From assembly GCF_900119845.1 (NCBI RefSeq), contig NZ_FPKU01000003.1, forward strand, positions 427,990 to 491,989: 64,000 bases of DNA, in the 5' to 3' direction. Source of the stretch: Devosia enhydra. GTDB lineage: Bacteria; Pseudomonadota; Alphaproteobacteria; Rhizobiales; Devosiaceae. The notes below the pieces were generated by a model. The model was not told the origin of the DNA. It did no database searches and was given only the letters and a program-made list of their open reading frames with translations. A program made the translations under genes and the position numbers. Positions 32,152 through 41,778 of this stretch are shown here, in pieces. Position 1 is the stretch's first letter. Each line of letters starts with the position of its first letter.

Positions 32152-33762
32152 TCATTTTACATGCAATCGGCCCGATAGGGCATCGGCGATCAGCTTACGG
32201 GTTTCGTCCACCCCGTAAAGCGCGATGAAGGATCCAAAGCGCGGGCCCTGGTCATCGCCGAGCAGCACCTGGTAGATGGCCTTGAACCAGTCGCGCAGCG
32301 GCTCAAAGCCATGCGCCTTGCCGATCTCGTAGACGAGATCCTGCAAGGCCCCGCCATCGGTCGAACCGATATGGGCCCCGAGCCGGTCGTGCAGGTCCTG
32401 AAGCGCGGCGCGCTCCTGCTCGGTGGGAGCCCGATAGGTCTTGAACGGCTTGACCTTGTCGTTGAAATACCGGACGGCATAGCTGGCGAGCTTGTCGAGT
32501 TCGGGATGCGTCTCAGGGGTCGCACCGGGGATGTAGCGCGAGATGAAGCCCCACATCACCTTGGCGTCCTCGGCATTGGCCGTCGCCACGAGGTTGAGCA
32601 GAAGCGCAAAGCTCAGCGGCACATCCGGGCTGGGCACGGCGCCGTAATGCACGTGGAACGCGGGATTCTCGAGCCGCGCCGCCGCATCCTGGGTCTCATA
32701 GGCGGCGATGAAGGCGTAATATTCATCTACGGCCCGCGGAATGACGTCGAAATGCAGGCGCTTGGCCGTCCGCGGCTTCTGGAACATGTAGAGCCCCAGG
32801 CTCTCGTTGCCGGCATAGGTCAGCCATTCGTCGATGGTGAGGCCATTGCCCTTGGACTTCGAGATCTTCTGCCCCTCGGCATCGAGGAAGAGCTCGTAGA
32901 CATAATGCTCGGGCGCCTTGCCCCCAAGGATCTCGCAGATCCGGTCATAGATCGGCGCGTTGGTCTGGTGATCCTTGCCGAACATCTCGAAATCGACGCC
33001 AAGCGCTGCCCAGCGCATGCCGAAATCGGGCTTCCACTGCATCTTCACATGGCCGCCGGTCACCGGCACCGTGGTATCGCGGCCATCCTCGTCGGTGAAG
33101 GTCACCGTGCCGTTTACTGCATCGACCTCCTTCATCGGCACGTAGAGCACGCGGCCAGAAATCGGCGAGATCGGGAGGAAGGGCGAATAGGTCGCCTGAC
33201 GTTCGGCCCCGAGGGTTGGCAACATCACTTTCATGATGTCGTCATAGCGCTCGGCGGCGAGGCGCAGCACGTCGTCGAAGCGGCCACTCTTGTAATAATC
33301 CGTGGCGCTGGCGAACTCGTAGCTGAACCCGAAAGTGTCGAGGAAGCGCCGGAGCATGGCGTTGTTATGGGCGCCAAAGCTCGGATACTGGTTCGTCCAG
33401 GGGTCGGGCACCGACGTCAGCGGCTTTTGCAGATGCGGCTCCATCGCCTCCTTGGAGGGGACGGTGTCGGGGATCTTGCGCATCCCGTCCATGTCGTCGG
33501 AAAAGCACAAGAGCCGGGTCGGCACCTGGTCGCGGGTCAAGAGGCGGAACGCCGTGCGCACCATGGTGGTGCGGGCCACTTCGCCGAAGGTGCCGATATG
33601 GGGCAGGCCCGAGGGGCCGTAGCCGGTCTCGAACAGGGCCTCGCACTTGCCCGATTTTTCCAGCCGTTTGACGATCTTGCGGGCCTCTTCGAAGGGCCAG
33701 GCGCGCGCCGTCTGGGCGGGCTCGAAAAAGTCGGGATCAAGTGCGGGCAGCGTCGCGGTCAA
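32152..33762 (-). CDS. lysS: Lysyl-tRNA synthetase, class I
   Basis: A 536-residue aminoacyl-tRNA synthetase of the unusual class I type, found in archaea, spirochaetes and alphaproteobacteria. The HIGH-like signature is PSGLPHIG and the KMSKS-like loop is KISKSKGNG. The CSDDMDG-type segment ([15 protein letters not shown]) and the long C-terminal helical domain fit the class. Start is TTG at 33762, giving [18 protein letters not shown] lies 9 bases upstream and no ATG starts near it. The C-terminal part ends normally. Essential in this organism unless a class II enzyme exists elsewhere. Confidence 0.96.
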   Translation of the reverse strand: MTATLPALDPDFFEPAQTARAWPFEEARKIVKRLEKSGKCEALFETGYGPSGLPHIGTFGEVARTTMVRTAFRLLTRDQVPTRLLCFSDDMDGMRKIPDTVPSKEAMEPHLQKPLTSVPDPWTNQYPSFGAHNNAMLRRFLDTFGFSYEFASATDYYKSGRFDDVLRLAAERYDDIMKVMLPTLGAERQATYSPFLPISPISGRVLYVPMKEVDAVNGTVTFTDEDGRDTTVPVTGGHVKMQWKPDFGMRWAALGVDFEMFGKDHQTNAPIYDRICEILGGKAPEHYVYELFLDAEGQKISKSKGNGLTIDEWLTYAGNESLGLYMFQKPRTAKRLHFDVIPRAVDEYYAFIAAYETQDAAARLENPAFHVHYGAVPSPDVPLSFALLLNLVATANAEDAKVMWGFISRYIPGATPETHPELDKLASYAVRYFNDKVKPFKTYRAPTEQERAALQDLHDRLGAHIGSTDGGALQDLVYEIGKAHGFEPLRDWFKAIYQVLLGDDQGPRFGSFIALYGVDETRKLIADALSGRLHVK

Positions 33763-33960
33763 GGCTCCGGGCCTCTTTCTTGGGGGAAACGGGGAGGAGC
33801 GGTGTTTCGCACCCTGTCGCGGGCCCGTCAATGCCTGCTGGCCCGCCGGCCCGCTGGCCCGCCAGTACCCCGGGACCGGCCGCGCGATGAGGAGCGGTCC
33901 GTCTTGCCAAGCCGGCCGGCCCTTCCTAGGTATTGCCGACAACTCCATCGGGGATATTTC

Positions 33961-34368
33961 ATGCCGCTCGCCTTCCAGGATGCCCTTATCCAGCTGATGG
34001 TGGCCACCGCGTCGTCCGACGTCGACATCAGCCAGCTCGAGCTCGACCGGATCGGCACGCTGGTCGGCCGCCTGCCGGTCTTTGCCGGCTATGGGCATGA
34101 CGGCATCGCTGTCGCGGCCAACCGCTGCGCCGACCGCATCAACGGGCCGGACGGGCTCGACGGGGCGCTCGACGAGATCATCGCCGTCATTCCCGAACGG
34201 CTGCACGATACCGCCTATGCCCTGGCCGTCGAAGTCGCCGTGGTCGATCTCGACCTGCCCCAGGAACAGTTGCGCCTGCTCGAGATGATCCGCGACCGTC
34301 TCGCCATCGATCGGCTGACCACTGCGGCGATCGAGGTGGCGGCCCGCGCCCGCATGCGCCGGCCGTGA
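33961..34368 (+). CDS. TerB-like tellurite resistance family protein
   Basis: A 135-residue helical, acidic protein matching the TerB-like family ([30 protein letters not shown] at the N-terminus, [23 protein letters not shown] in the second half). These proteins bind metal through conserved acidic residues; the role is unclear. GGGGATA lies before the ATG at 33961. The next gene on the same strand starts 4 bases after its stop, so co-transcription is likely. Confidence 0.75.
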   Translation: MPLAFQDALIQLMVATASSDVDISQLELDRIGTLVGRLPVFAGYGHDGIAVAANRCADRINGPDGLDGALDEIIAVIPERLHDTAYALAVEVAVVDLDLPQEQLRLLEMIRDRLAIDRLTTAAIEVAARARMRRP

Positions 34369-34372
34369 GCCG

Positions 34373-35185
34373 ATGACAATCCTCGGGCTCGGAGAAGGAC
34401 CGTTCCGCTTCGGGCTCTTCGTGCTCGTGCTCCTCGTCATGGCCGCGCTCGAGACCTGGCTGCCGCGACGCCAGCGCCGCCATCCGCGCAAAAGCCGCTG
34501 GACGACCAATATCGGCCTTCTGGTCAGCGACTTCCTTGCGGTGAGCGTTTTTACCGTGCTCGTGCCGGTCACGGCGGTCATCGCCGCCATCTGGGCCGAA
34601 ACTGCCGGCATCGGGCTCTTCAACGTTTTGCCCATGCCGGGCTGGGTGGCCGGCATCGTGGCGTTCGTCGTGCTCGATCTGGTTATCTGGGCGCAGCACC
34701 TCGTCTTCCATAAGGTGCCGATGCTCTGGCGGGTGCACAGTGTGCATCACACCGATCACGATCTCGACGCCACCACCGGCATCCGCTTTCACCCGGTCGA
34801 GATCGTCCTTTCGATCCTCGTCAAGGCGGCGGCGGTGGTGGTGCTGGGCGCCCCGCCCCTCGCGGTGGTGCTGTTCGAAGCCATGGTCAATGCGGCGGCC
34901 CTCTTCAACCATGCCAATCTGCGGCTGCCGCCTGCGCTCGACCGCGTCCTGCGGCTGTTCGTCGTCACCCCCGACATGCACCGGGTGCATCATTCGGTCG
35001 AGCGCGAGGAAACCGACAGCAATTACGGCTTCGCCCTCTCGATCTGGGACCGGCTGTTTTCTACCTACCGCGCCCAGCCGCGCGCCGGGCATGAGGGCAT
35101 GACCACCGGGCTGGCCGAATGGCAGGCCGACAGCCGCCCCAACCGGCTCGGCTGGCTCATCGCCCTGCCCTTTCGCCGACGCTGA
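34373..35185 (+). CDS. Sterol desaturase/fatty acid hydroxylase family protein
   Basis: A 270-residue membrane protein with four to five helices and the three histidine motifs of the di-iron hydroxylase superfamily: [15 protein letters not shown] and HRVHHS, with an additional His in FNHANLRLP. Members hydroxylate or desaturate fatty acids, sterols or hopanoids using O2. The substrate is not predictable. It follows the TerB-like gene by 4 bases, but no electron donor is adjacent. Confidence 0.87.
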   Translation: MTILGLGEGPFRFGLFVLVLLVMAALETWLPRRQRRHPRKSRWTTNIGLLVSDFLAVSVFTVLVPVTAVIAAIWAETAGIGLFNVLPMPGWVAGIVAFVVLDLVIWAQHLVFHKVPMLWRVHSVHHTDHDLDATTGIRFHPVEIVLSILVKAAAVVVLGAPPLAVVLFEAMVNAAALFNHANLRLPPALDRVLRLFVVTPDMHRVHHSVEREETDSNYGFALSIWDRLFSTYRAQPRAGHEGMTTGLAEWQADSRPNRLGWLIALPFRRR

Positions 35186-35206
35186 GCCATCTGCCGGGCC
35201 ACAAGT

Positions 35207-35800
35207 TCAGCTGCCGATCAGCCTCCTGAGCTTGCCGATCGCCGTCTCCTGACTTTCCATATAGGCGATGGTGCCCTGAAAATCGCCCTGCCGATCGAGC
35301 AGGAACACCGAGGCCGTATGGTCCATGGTGTAATCGCCGCCCTCGAGCAGCACTTTTTCGACATGCACAGCCCAGGCCTTGATGGCCTTGTCGATCTCGG
35401 CGCGGCTACCGGTGACGCCGATCACCTTTTCGGTCCAGCCCACATAGTCCGCGAGGATCGCAGCGCTGTCGCGCTCGGGATCGACGGTGACGAAATAGGC
35501 CTTGAGGTCGCGGGCGTCTGCGCCCAGCGCGGCGTACCACGCGACCATTTCCGACAGCGTCGTGGGGCAGACATCGGGACAATGGGTAAAGCCGAAAAAC
35601 AGCGCCGACGGGTGGCCGTTGAGACTTGCCCGCTCGAACGTGCCGCCATCGGTGGTTTCCAGCCGGTAATCCCCGGCCCCAAGCCCGGCCGCCTGGGTGG
35701 GGCGGCCAAGAATGGTCTGGAGATAGAGCCCCGTCGCCACGATCGCCAGAACGGCCACCAGAGCCCAGAGCACGAGTCGGGTGCGATTGAGCGCGGCCAT
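35207..35800 (-). CDS. SCO-family copper chaperone for cytochrome oxidase assembly
   Basis: A 197-residue thioredoxin-fold protein with an N-terminal membrane anchor (LVLWALVAVLAIVATGLYL). The copper site is CPDVC plus the distal His in YTMDHTASVFLLD. SCO proteins deliver copper to the CuA site of cytochrome oxidase, or act as thiol reductases. It ends the leftward copper gene group, with its ATG (35800) sharing one base with the preceding stop (TGATG). The oxidase genes themselves lie 18-20 kb away in the same window. Confidence 0.93.
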   Translation of the reverse strand: MAALNRTRLVLWALVAVLAIVATGLYLQTILGRPTQAAGLGAGDYRLETTDGGTFERASLNGHPSALFFGFTHCPDVCPTTLSEMVAWYAALGADARDLKAYFVTVDPERDSAAILADYVGWTEKVIGVTGSRAEIDKAIKAWAVHVEKVLLEGGDYTMDHTASVFLLDRQGDFQGTIAYMESQETAIGKLRRLIGS

Positions 35801-36747
35801 CAAATCAGGTCCTCATCGACCATGACGGTGCCGTCAAAGGCATCATAGAGCGCCACCGTTGCCGGGGAGAGCTTGCCTTCCTCTACCGCGAGCGCAGCCA
35901 CGAGAGCGCGGGCGGCATCCTCGGGAACACCGATGGAAATCAGATTGTCGACGTCCTTGAGGCCATCGCCGGCGCACAGATGAATGCCCCAGCCACGCGC
36001 CGTCTTGCGCAAAAGGGCACGTCCTCCTGCCCCGTTCTGAGTCCAGCCGCTGATCGCGTAGTCGCCTGAAACCACAATCGGACCCATCTCAAGCGGATTG
36101 CCGGGCGTTTCGAACAAGGCCTTCTGCATGGCCGCAATGGCATCGACATCGCTCAGCCCCCTCTGATCGAGGGGCGAGGCACTGCCGTGCCCGGCACCAT
36201 GTGCCCCGCCATGAGCTCCATGATCCATCGCTCCCTCGCGCGCCGCGCTGCCGGCGATGGACATGTCGATGGTGATGCTGCCGGCCTTCTCGAAGGTCAG
36301 GGTCACGGGGAAGCTTTCGCCTTCCACGAGCGGCCCGTTGAGCCCCATGAACATCAGGTGCAGGCCGCCGGGCGACAGCGTGACGGTTTCTCCGGCCGCG
36401 ACAGGAATGCCGCCGTCGAGCTGGCGCATGCGCATCACGTCATTGACCACCGCCATCTCGTGGATCTGGGTCTCGCGCCCGACATCGGCGCTGGCCGACA
36501 CCAGGCGGTCATCGAGCGTCCCGGTGTTGGCGATGGTCAAAAACCCGCCGCCCACCGGGGCGTTGGGCAGGGTGGCGCGGGAAAAGGCGCCCGAGATCGC
36601 AATGTCGCCCAGCTTCACCTCGCCGGAAATGGTCGGCGCATCAGCCTGGGTGTGTGCGGCGCCGTGATGGGCTGCATCCTGCGCCATCACGGCCGTGGAG
36701 AGCAGAGCGAGACCGGCAAGGCCGGCGAGAAGGGGACGGAACAGCAT
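35800..36747 (-). CDS. PCu(A)C copper chaperone fused to a copper-uptake-associated domain
   Basis: A 315-residue secreted protein. After a signal peptide (ends VMAQ), residues about 40-170 form the PCu(A)C domain (DUF461) with His and Met ligands in IHEM, MRMRQ and GLHLMFMGL. A His/Gly-rich linker (about 172-192; DHGAHGGAHGAGHG) follows, probably metal-binding too. The last 125 residues (SGDYAISGWTQNGAGGRALLRK...IHLCAGDGL) match the copper-uptake-system-associated protein usually encoded separately in Hyphomicrobiales. A fusion is therefore inferred. AGGAG lies upstream of the ATG. Confidence 0.87.
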   Translation of the reverse strand: MLFRPLLAGLAGLALLSTAVMAQDAAHHGAAHTQADAPTISGEVKLGDIAISGAFSRATLPNAPVGGGFLTIANTGTLDDRLVSASADVGRETQIHEMAVVNDVMRMRQLDGGIPVAAGETVTLSPGGLHLMFMGLNGPLVEGESFPVTLTFEKAGSITIDMSIAGSAAREGAMDHGAHGGAHGAGHGSASPLDQRGLSDVDAIAAMQKALFETPGNPLEMGPIVVSGDYAISGWTQNGAGGRALLRKTARGWGIHLCAGDGLKDVDNLISIGVPEDAARALVAALAVEEGKLSPATVALYDAFDGTVMVDEDLI

Positions 36748-36766
36748 GGAAAACTCCTTTTGGGGA

Positions 36767-38368
36767 TCAGGGAATATCGAGTTGGGTTTCGAGACGGATT
36801 AGGCTGAACCGGCTCATGCGGATATCGAGAGATATGGTCCATTGGCCGGCGATGGGAATGGTGGCGCCTTCGACCCGCCAGAACCCGTCTGCCACAACCG
36901 CCTCGTAGCGCAGAGGCTCGATGCCGAGTTCGGGCGCAGACAGCGTCACCATGATGGCCTGCGGTACGGCGGGGGCACCCGCCGCGTCCGAGACGGCGAG
37001 ATCAATGCTGACCGGGCCGGCCCGGCCGGGCGTGACGGTCATGTCGACCATGGCGTTCGCATCCATCACATGCACGAAGGTGGCCTCGACACCGCGATCG
37101 GCAGCAGCGGTCGCCTCTGCCAGCGCCCGGGGCGGCGGCGTGAACCGCCAGCCTGCAACAAGGCCGAGGATCAGGACGATGATGACGATCTCGGCCCGGA
37201 TCGACCGGCGCAGGCGGTGGCGGGCGATGATCTCACCGGCCAGTGCCGGCCCCGTCAGGCGCCAGCGGTTCCAGATCGCGAGCGCAAAAAGCAGTGCCAG
37301 CAGCAGGAGTTTGCTGGCCAGAATGCCGCCATAGGGCGAGAGCCAGTGCGCTCCCGGCGGCCCCATCTGGATAACGGCGAGCGCAACGCCGGAGACGAGG
37401 ATCGCGCCAACGGCCAGCGGCACGACGCGCGAGAAGCGCGCGAGCCCCCTGTCCGCATCGGCGTTTTTTTGCGCCAGCAGCAGCAGGAGCGGCGGCAGGG
37501 CGCCGACCCAGAACAGCAGTCCCGCCACATGCAGCGCCACGGCAGGCCGCGTCAGCGATTGCGGTTCGGCGGCTCCGGCATGGCCGCTGAGGCTGAGCGC
37601 AACCGCACCGCCGAGCCAGGCCGGCACGGCCAGCAGCCGCAGGCCGGGCCGCAGCATCGCAACCAGTGCCAGCAGCATGGCCAGTGCAAGCGCGACGGCC
37701 GTCATGCCATAACTCGTGGCGAGCCCTGCCGACCATGGGGACGGGGTGACGATGTCGCCAGGCGGCAGAGCCAGCGCATCGAGCCCGTGCAGCCCGAGGC
37801 TCACCGGCGCCAGCACCAGTCCTGCGGTCCCGAGCGCCAAAGCAAGGGTCCGCGCCAGGGGCGGCAAGACGGTCATGGCGCCAAACACCGCGCCGCCGAC
37901 CCCGAAAAACAGCGCGATGAACACCCCCGCCTTCGCAGCCCAGAGCGCGACCGAGACGACCCGGTCGCCCTCCGGCCCGCTCGCCACCGGACCGCCGGAG
38001 GGCATGCCGATGGAAAAGACCAGCGATCCCCCGATGGGATGGCCGTCGGTGGAGACGACACGCCAACTCAGCACATGGGTGCCCTCAGAAGAGCTCGGCG
38101 GCAGCGCGACGACGACGGTTTCCCCACTCTGCGTCCCATCGAGCAGGTCGGTTCGCGTGCCATCGGGCGCAACCAGCGTCATCACGAGAGCCGTCACCGG
38201 CTCGTTGAAGGCGAGGCTCAGGCTTTCAGGCTCATCGGCAAGCACGGCACCGGCAGGCGGCGTCGTCGACAAAAGCTGAGCATGGGCCCAGGCCGGCTGT
38301 ATCGAGATGAGCGAGAAAAGCAGGCCGAGGACGAGCACCATCCGGCCGAAAGGCGAAGTGACGAACAT
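36767..38368 (-). CDS. CopC-CopD fusion copper resistance/uptake protein
   Basis: A 533-residue protein: a signal peptide, then a CopC domain (HAQLLSTTPPAGAVL; the first His after cleavage is a copper ligand; STDGHPIGG supplies another), then a CopD membrane domain with about eight helices (LWAAKAGVFIALFFG, LHVAGLLFWVGALPPLLLL, and so on) and a C-terminal periplasmic tail (residues 430-533) like the YtkA-like/FixH fold. This resembles YcnJ of Bacillus. It would move copper into the cytoplasm or control periplasmic copper. The start at 38368 follows GAGGTCGGC. Confidence 0.92.
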   Translation of the reverse strand: MFVTSPFGRMVLVLGLLFSLISIQPAWAHAQLLSTTPPAGAVLADEPESLSLAFNEPVTALVMTLVAPDGTRTDLLDGTQSGETVVVALPPSSSEGTHVLSWRVVSTDGHPIGGSLVFSIGMPSGGPVASGPEGDRVVSVALWAAKAGVFIALFFGVGGAVFGAMTVLPPLARTLALALGTAGLVLAPVSLGLHGLDALALPPGDIVTPSPWSAGLATSYGMTAVALALAMLLALVAMLRPGLRLLAVPAWLGGAVALSLSGHAGAAEPQSLTRPAVALHVAGLLFWVGALPPLLLLLAQKNADADRGLARFSRVVPLAVGAILVSGVALAVIQMGPPGAHWLSPYGGILASKLLLLALLFALAIWNRWRLTGPALAGEIIARHRLRRSIRAEIVIIVLILGLVAGWRFTPPPRALAEATAAADRGVEATFVHVMDANAMVDMTVTPGRAGPVSIDLAVSDAAGAPAVPQAIMVTLSAPELGIEPLRYEAVVADGFWRVEGATIPIAGQWTISLDIRMSRFSLIRLETQLDIP

Positions 38369-38445
38369 GCCGACCTCGTGAGCTTGCTGGGGGCAGACGC
38401 GGACCAGAGGACCCGCGTCTGCTTCAAACGCAGCGGTAGTGCGGC

Positions 38446-38973
38446 TTAGTGGGCCGGGGTGCCGGCGGGAACGAGCTCGAGGCTCGGGGCCGGCATGTCG
38501 GCGCCGGCTTCGCCCGTCACGTCGATCCAGGCTTCCTCGCCATTGGCGCATTCCTGGATGGCGGGGAAGTAGAACTTGCCCGGGGTCAGCGAGGAGGCGA
38601 AGGTGCCCCGGAAGACGAATTCGTCATACCACTCATTGGGCAGGTTGCCGTCCTTCCAGACGATCTCGCGAACGCCCTCGGTCACCTCTGTGCCGTGATT
38701 GTCATAGGCGTTCTCGTAGGGGCCGGTGACGGTCTCGAGCGTCCAGCCGGCCTTGGGCATCGGCTTGACCGCAAAGAACCCCTCGGGGATCTGGATGCGG
38801 ACGACATTGGTGGCCTCGGTGCCGCAGCCATGGGGAACGCGCACCACTGCCTTGTAGGAAGAACCTACTGCGGCCTGACGCACTTCGAGCGTCACATGGG
38901 CGAAGGCAGGCGCGGAAACGGAAGCGAGAGCGACAGCGGCGAGGGCCGCGCGGGTAACAAGACGGATCATCAT
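38446..38973 (-). CDS. YcnI-family periplasmic copper-binding protein
   Basis: A 175-residue protein with signal peptide (ALASVSAPAFA) followed directly by HVTLEVRQA; the first mature His is the copper ligand in the YcnI family (DUF1775). The VPHGCGTEATNVVRIQIPEG and EFVFRGTFA segments are characteristic. YcnI is encoded with YcnJ-type CopC-CopD proteins, as here, and delivers copper. Adjacent ATG codons at 38973 and 38970 are both possible starts. Confidence 0.92.
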   Translation of the reverse strand: MMIRLVTRAALAAVALASVSAPAFAHVTLEVRQAAVGSSYKAVVRVPHGCGTEATNVVRIQIPEGFFAVKPMPKAGWTLETVTGPYENAYDNHGTEVTEGVREIVWKDGNLPNEWYDEFVFRGTFASSLTPGKFYFPAIQECANGEEAWIDVTGEAGADMPAPSLELVPAGTPAH

Positions 38974-39024
38974 GATCTCCAGTCAAAAAAGGTCTGATAG
39001 CGGGCAACGGGTACCCGGATGCGA

Positions 39025-39414
39025 TCAGGCCGAGACTGGAGGGGCTCTCGATTGGGCGAAATGTGCCGCCACCGCAGGCGGGGCAAGCGGCTGGGGCAGC
39101 TCGAAACGGATCGGGGACGACAGCACGGGCGCTTCGAGCCGGATCGCCGGCGGCAGCACGGCGACGAATTCCTGCTTGGAGACGCCGGTCGCAGGACAGG
39201 TGAGCGCGGCAGGCGTCGTTGGATCGCCATCGTCATCCACGGCCAGCGGGGCGCAGATGGTCCAGGCGCCGACGGTTTCGTAGCCGATCGTGGCAAGGTC
39301 GCGCTGGAGACCGGCGGCCTGATGCAGCGGCAGCAAAAGCGTCAGGACATAGATGGCCAGCACCGCGACGGCGGCGCCCATCTCCCTGACGATTGCATGC
39401 GATCTCTGCGACAT
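39025..39414 (-). CDS. DUF2946-like small protein at the head of the copper set
   Basis: A 129-residue protein with one N-terminal membrane helix (AAVAVLAIYVLTLLLPLHQA) and two cysteines in the exported part (TICAPL and LTCPATG). The helix-LLLP-H-Q-A pattern followed by paired cysteines and a Pro-rich tail resembles DUF2946, a family near metal genes. It begins 21 bases after the stop of nikE and precedes ycnI by 50 bases, so it bridges the nickel and copper genes. Assigned with moderate confidence. Confidence 0.55.
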   Translation of the reverse strand: MSQRSHAIVREMGAAVAVLAIYVLTLLLPLHQAAGLQRDLATIGYETVGAWTICAPLAVDDDGDPTTPAALTCPATGVSKQEFVAVLPPAIRLEAPVLSSPIRFELPQPLAPPAVAAHFAQSRAPPVSA

Positions 39415-39435
39415 CACGCCTCCAGCGCAAGCTTC

Positions 39436-40128
39436 CTATGCTGGAAGGTTTGCCGGCTCAAGAGGCCATTTGCCGCATTGGGGCGAACCGGCATTGCCTA
39501 TGGCTTTCGTGGCGCTGCCGGACACCGGCAGAAGCCGGCCGGCTTCAAGATGCAGGCGGCGCGTCGCAACCCTCTCCAGCAGCGCATCGCCATGGCTGAT
39601 GGCCAAAATGCCGAGGCCGGCGCCGGCCCGCGCCTGCAGGGCCTGCCAGACCTCGACCTGCGTGATGGGATCGAGCATGGCGCTCACCTCATCCGCGACG
39701 AGATACCGCGTCCTTGGCCCCAGCGCGCGCAGCAGCACCACGCGCTGCAACTCGCCGCCCGAGATTTCGTGCGGATAGCGCTCGAACCAGCGTCGCGAGA
39801 CGCCGAGCTGGTTGCGCAGTGCCTCATCGACAGGCCCGGCTTCATCGAGGATGGCGCCGATGCGCCAGCGCGGATCGACTGAAAGATAAGCCGCCTGATG
39901 CACATATTGCACCGGCGACCAGCCCTTGGCGGGGGCCGCGCCATCGACCAGCACCGCGCCGCTGCGGCTGGTGAGGTACCCCGCCAAAAGCCGCGCCAAT
40001 GTCGACTTCCCGCATCCCGACGGCCCCGACAGCCCGACGATCTCGCCGCGCCCCACGCCGAGCGAGACGCCACTGAGCACGGGCGCCGCCCGGCCATAGG
40101 CAAAACTGATGTCGCGGGCCTCAAGCAT
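39436..40128 (-). CDS. nikE: Nickel ABC transporter ATP-binding protein NikE-like
   Basis: A 230-residue ABC ATPase of the dipeptide/nickel family with Walker A GPSGCGKST, ABC signature EISGGELQR and Walker B YLVADEVSAMLD (with D-E pair). A His after it (AISHGDALL) is the switch. The short C-terminus lacks the extended oligopeptide-binding domain. The start at 40128 overlaps the end of the upstream ATPase gene by 8 bases. The NikR box upstream of the operon supports nickel as substrate. Confidence 0.9.
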   Translation of the reverse strand: MLEARDISFAYGRAAPVLSGVSLGVGRGEIVGLSGPSGCGKSTLARLLAGYLTSRSGAVLVDGAAPAKGWSPVQYVHQAAYLSVDPRWRIGAILDEAGPVDEALRNQLGVSRRWFERYPHEISGGELQRVVLLRALGPRTRYLVADEVSAMLDPITQVEVWQALQARAGAGLGILAISHGDALLERVATRRLHLEAGRLLPVSGSATKAIGNAGSPQCGKWPLEPANLPA

Positions 40129-40915
40129 CGACCGGCTCCAGCCCGAAGCCATTTTCAGGCATCGCCCGCCATAGGGCCCTGGCATAGGGGCTCGCAAGTG
40201 CCGATCCATCGCCCGAAAAGGCGGCAGCCGGTGCGATGCCCTCGAGGTGGCCATCGCGCAGGATGGCGACGCGATCGGAGACCGGTATGGCCTGCACCAG
40301 ATCATGGGTGATCAGCAGCACGGCTCGGCCCTCATCGGCGAGGCGGCGAAAATAGCCGAGCACCAGCGCGGCGTTGTCGGCATCGAGGCCGCTGATCGGC
40401 TCGTCGGCCACCACCAGATCGGGTCCCCCGATAATGGCCATGGCCAGCATCAGCCGCCGCGCCATGCCGCCCGAGAGCGCATGGGGAAAGGCATCGAGCA
40501 CCGAAGCGTCGAGATCGAACCACCCCAATGCCGCCTCGAGGCCGGAGCGATCGACTGGGCGCCCGGCCCGCCGCGCCGCCCAGCCCAGTTGCCGGCCGCA
40601 CCGCACCAGCGGATCGAGATGGCTGATCGATTGTGGCACGAGCCCCATCTTGCGGCCACGCAGGGCCGGCAGCGTCTGAGCCTCAAGCGCAATGCCATCG
40701 AACAGCATCCGGCCCGAAACCAGCGCATTGGGCGGCAGCACGCCGAACAGCGCATGGGCCAGAAGGCTCTTGCCCGCCCCCGATGCGCCCACGAGAGCGA
40801 GCACTTCGCCCCGCGCAAGGCCGATTTCGAGCGGCCCCAATGCCCTTACATCGACCTGGGCCAAAAGCCCGCGATAGCGCCGGAACCCGACCGTCAGCGC
40901 CTCGATCGCCAGCAT
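40121..40915 (-). CDS. nikD: Nickel ABC transporter ATP-binding protein NikD-like
   Basis: A 264-residue ABC ATPase: Walker A GASGAGKS, Q-loop LVPQSISHLDPL, signature ALSGGMARR and Walker B DLVVADEPISGLD with the switch His in LITHD. Together with the following ATPase it powers the two permeases of the operon. The start shares one base with the stop of the permease gene (TGATG). Confidence 0.91.
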   Translation of the reverse strand: MLAIEALTVGFRRYRGLLAQVDVRALGPLEIGLARGEVLALVGASGAGKSLLAHALFGVLPPNALVSGRMLFDGIALEAQTLPALRGRKMGLVPQSISHLDPLVRCGRQLGWAARRAGRPVDRSGLEAALGWFDLDASVLDAFPHALSGGMARRLMLAMAIIGGPDLVVADEPISGLDADNAALVLGYFRRLADEGRAVLLITHDLVQAIPVSDRVAILRDGHLEGIAPAAAFSGDGSALASPYARALWRAMPENGFGLEPVDA

Positions 40916-41778
40916 CAGAGCTGCCCCTGCCGCGGATCGGCCAGAAGGCGCAGGCCATTGCCGATGGCATCAAAGCACAGCACCAGCATCAGCAGGCACA
41001 GGCCGGGAAAGAGCCCCAGCCACCATTTGCCCGCCATCAGATAGCGCAGGGAATCGGCGAGCAGGACGCCGATGGCGGGCCGGCTGGGTTCGAGGCCGAA
41101 GCCGAGAAAGGTCAGCGCGGCCTCATGCAGGATGGCATGGGGAAACAGCAGCACCAGTCCCACGAGGATCTGCGGCCAGAGATGGGGCAGGATATGCCTG
41201 AACCCGATATGGCCCCATGACCTGCCCATCCGGCGAGCCGCGATGATGAAATCGGCCTGCCGCAATTGCAGGATTTCGGCGCGCAGGATGCGGGTAAGAC
41301 GCGGCCAGTGCGTCACCGCCACCGCGATGATCACCGCCGTCGTGCCCCCGCCCAGCGCAAAGGAAATCAGGATCAGGAGTACCAGATGCGGCAGGCCCAT
41401 CGCCGTATCAACGAGAAACGCCACCACCGCATCGGCCCAGCGCCCGCAGGTGGCAGCAAAGATCGCCAGCGCTGTGGCGATAACCACGGAGATCGATGCG
41501 GCCACGAGCCCCACCCACAGGCTGACATTGAGCCCATGCACCGTGCGCGCAAGCATGTCGTGGCCGAACGGATCGGTGCCGAACCAGTGGGCCAGCGACG
41601 GCTCGGCGAGGCGGGCGGAAAAATCGGGCGCGATGCCGAGACTGCCCAGCATCGGCGCGCCGATGGCGATGCCGGCGATGAGAACGAGCCCGAGCAGCGC
41701 CGCCACGAGCGTCCACACCCGGTTGCCCAGCCGCGCCGGGCCCGGGCTCGCCACGGGGAGATCGATGGCCTCGCTCAT
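40915..41778 (-). CDS. nikC: Nickel ABC transporter permease NikC-like
   Basis: A 287-residue permease of the DppC/NikC type with about six helices. The GTDPFGHDMLARTVHGLNVSLWVG stretch is the family's N-terminal signature and the cytoplasmic EAA-like loop is about RRMGRSWGHIGFRHILPHLWP. Overlaps the NikB-like gene by 4 bases (ATGA). Confidence 0.9.
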   Translation of the reverse strand: MSEAIDLPVASPGPARLGNRVWTLVAALLGLVLIAGIAIGAPMLGSLGIAPDFSARLAEPSLAHWFGTDPFGHDMLARTVHGLNVSLWVGLVAASISVVIATALAIFAATCGRWADAVVAFLVDTAMGLPHLVLLILISFALGGGTTAVIIAVAVTHWPRLTRILRAEILQLRQADFIIAARRMGRSWGHIGFRHILPHLWPQILVGLVLLFPHAILHEAALTFLGFGLEPSRPAIGVLLADSLRYLMAGKWWLGLFPGLCLLMLVLCFDAIGNGLRLLADPRQGQL

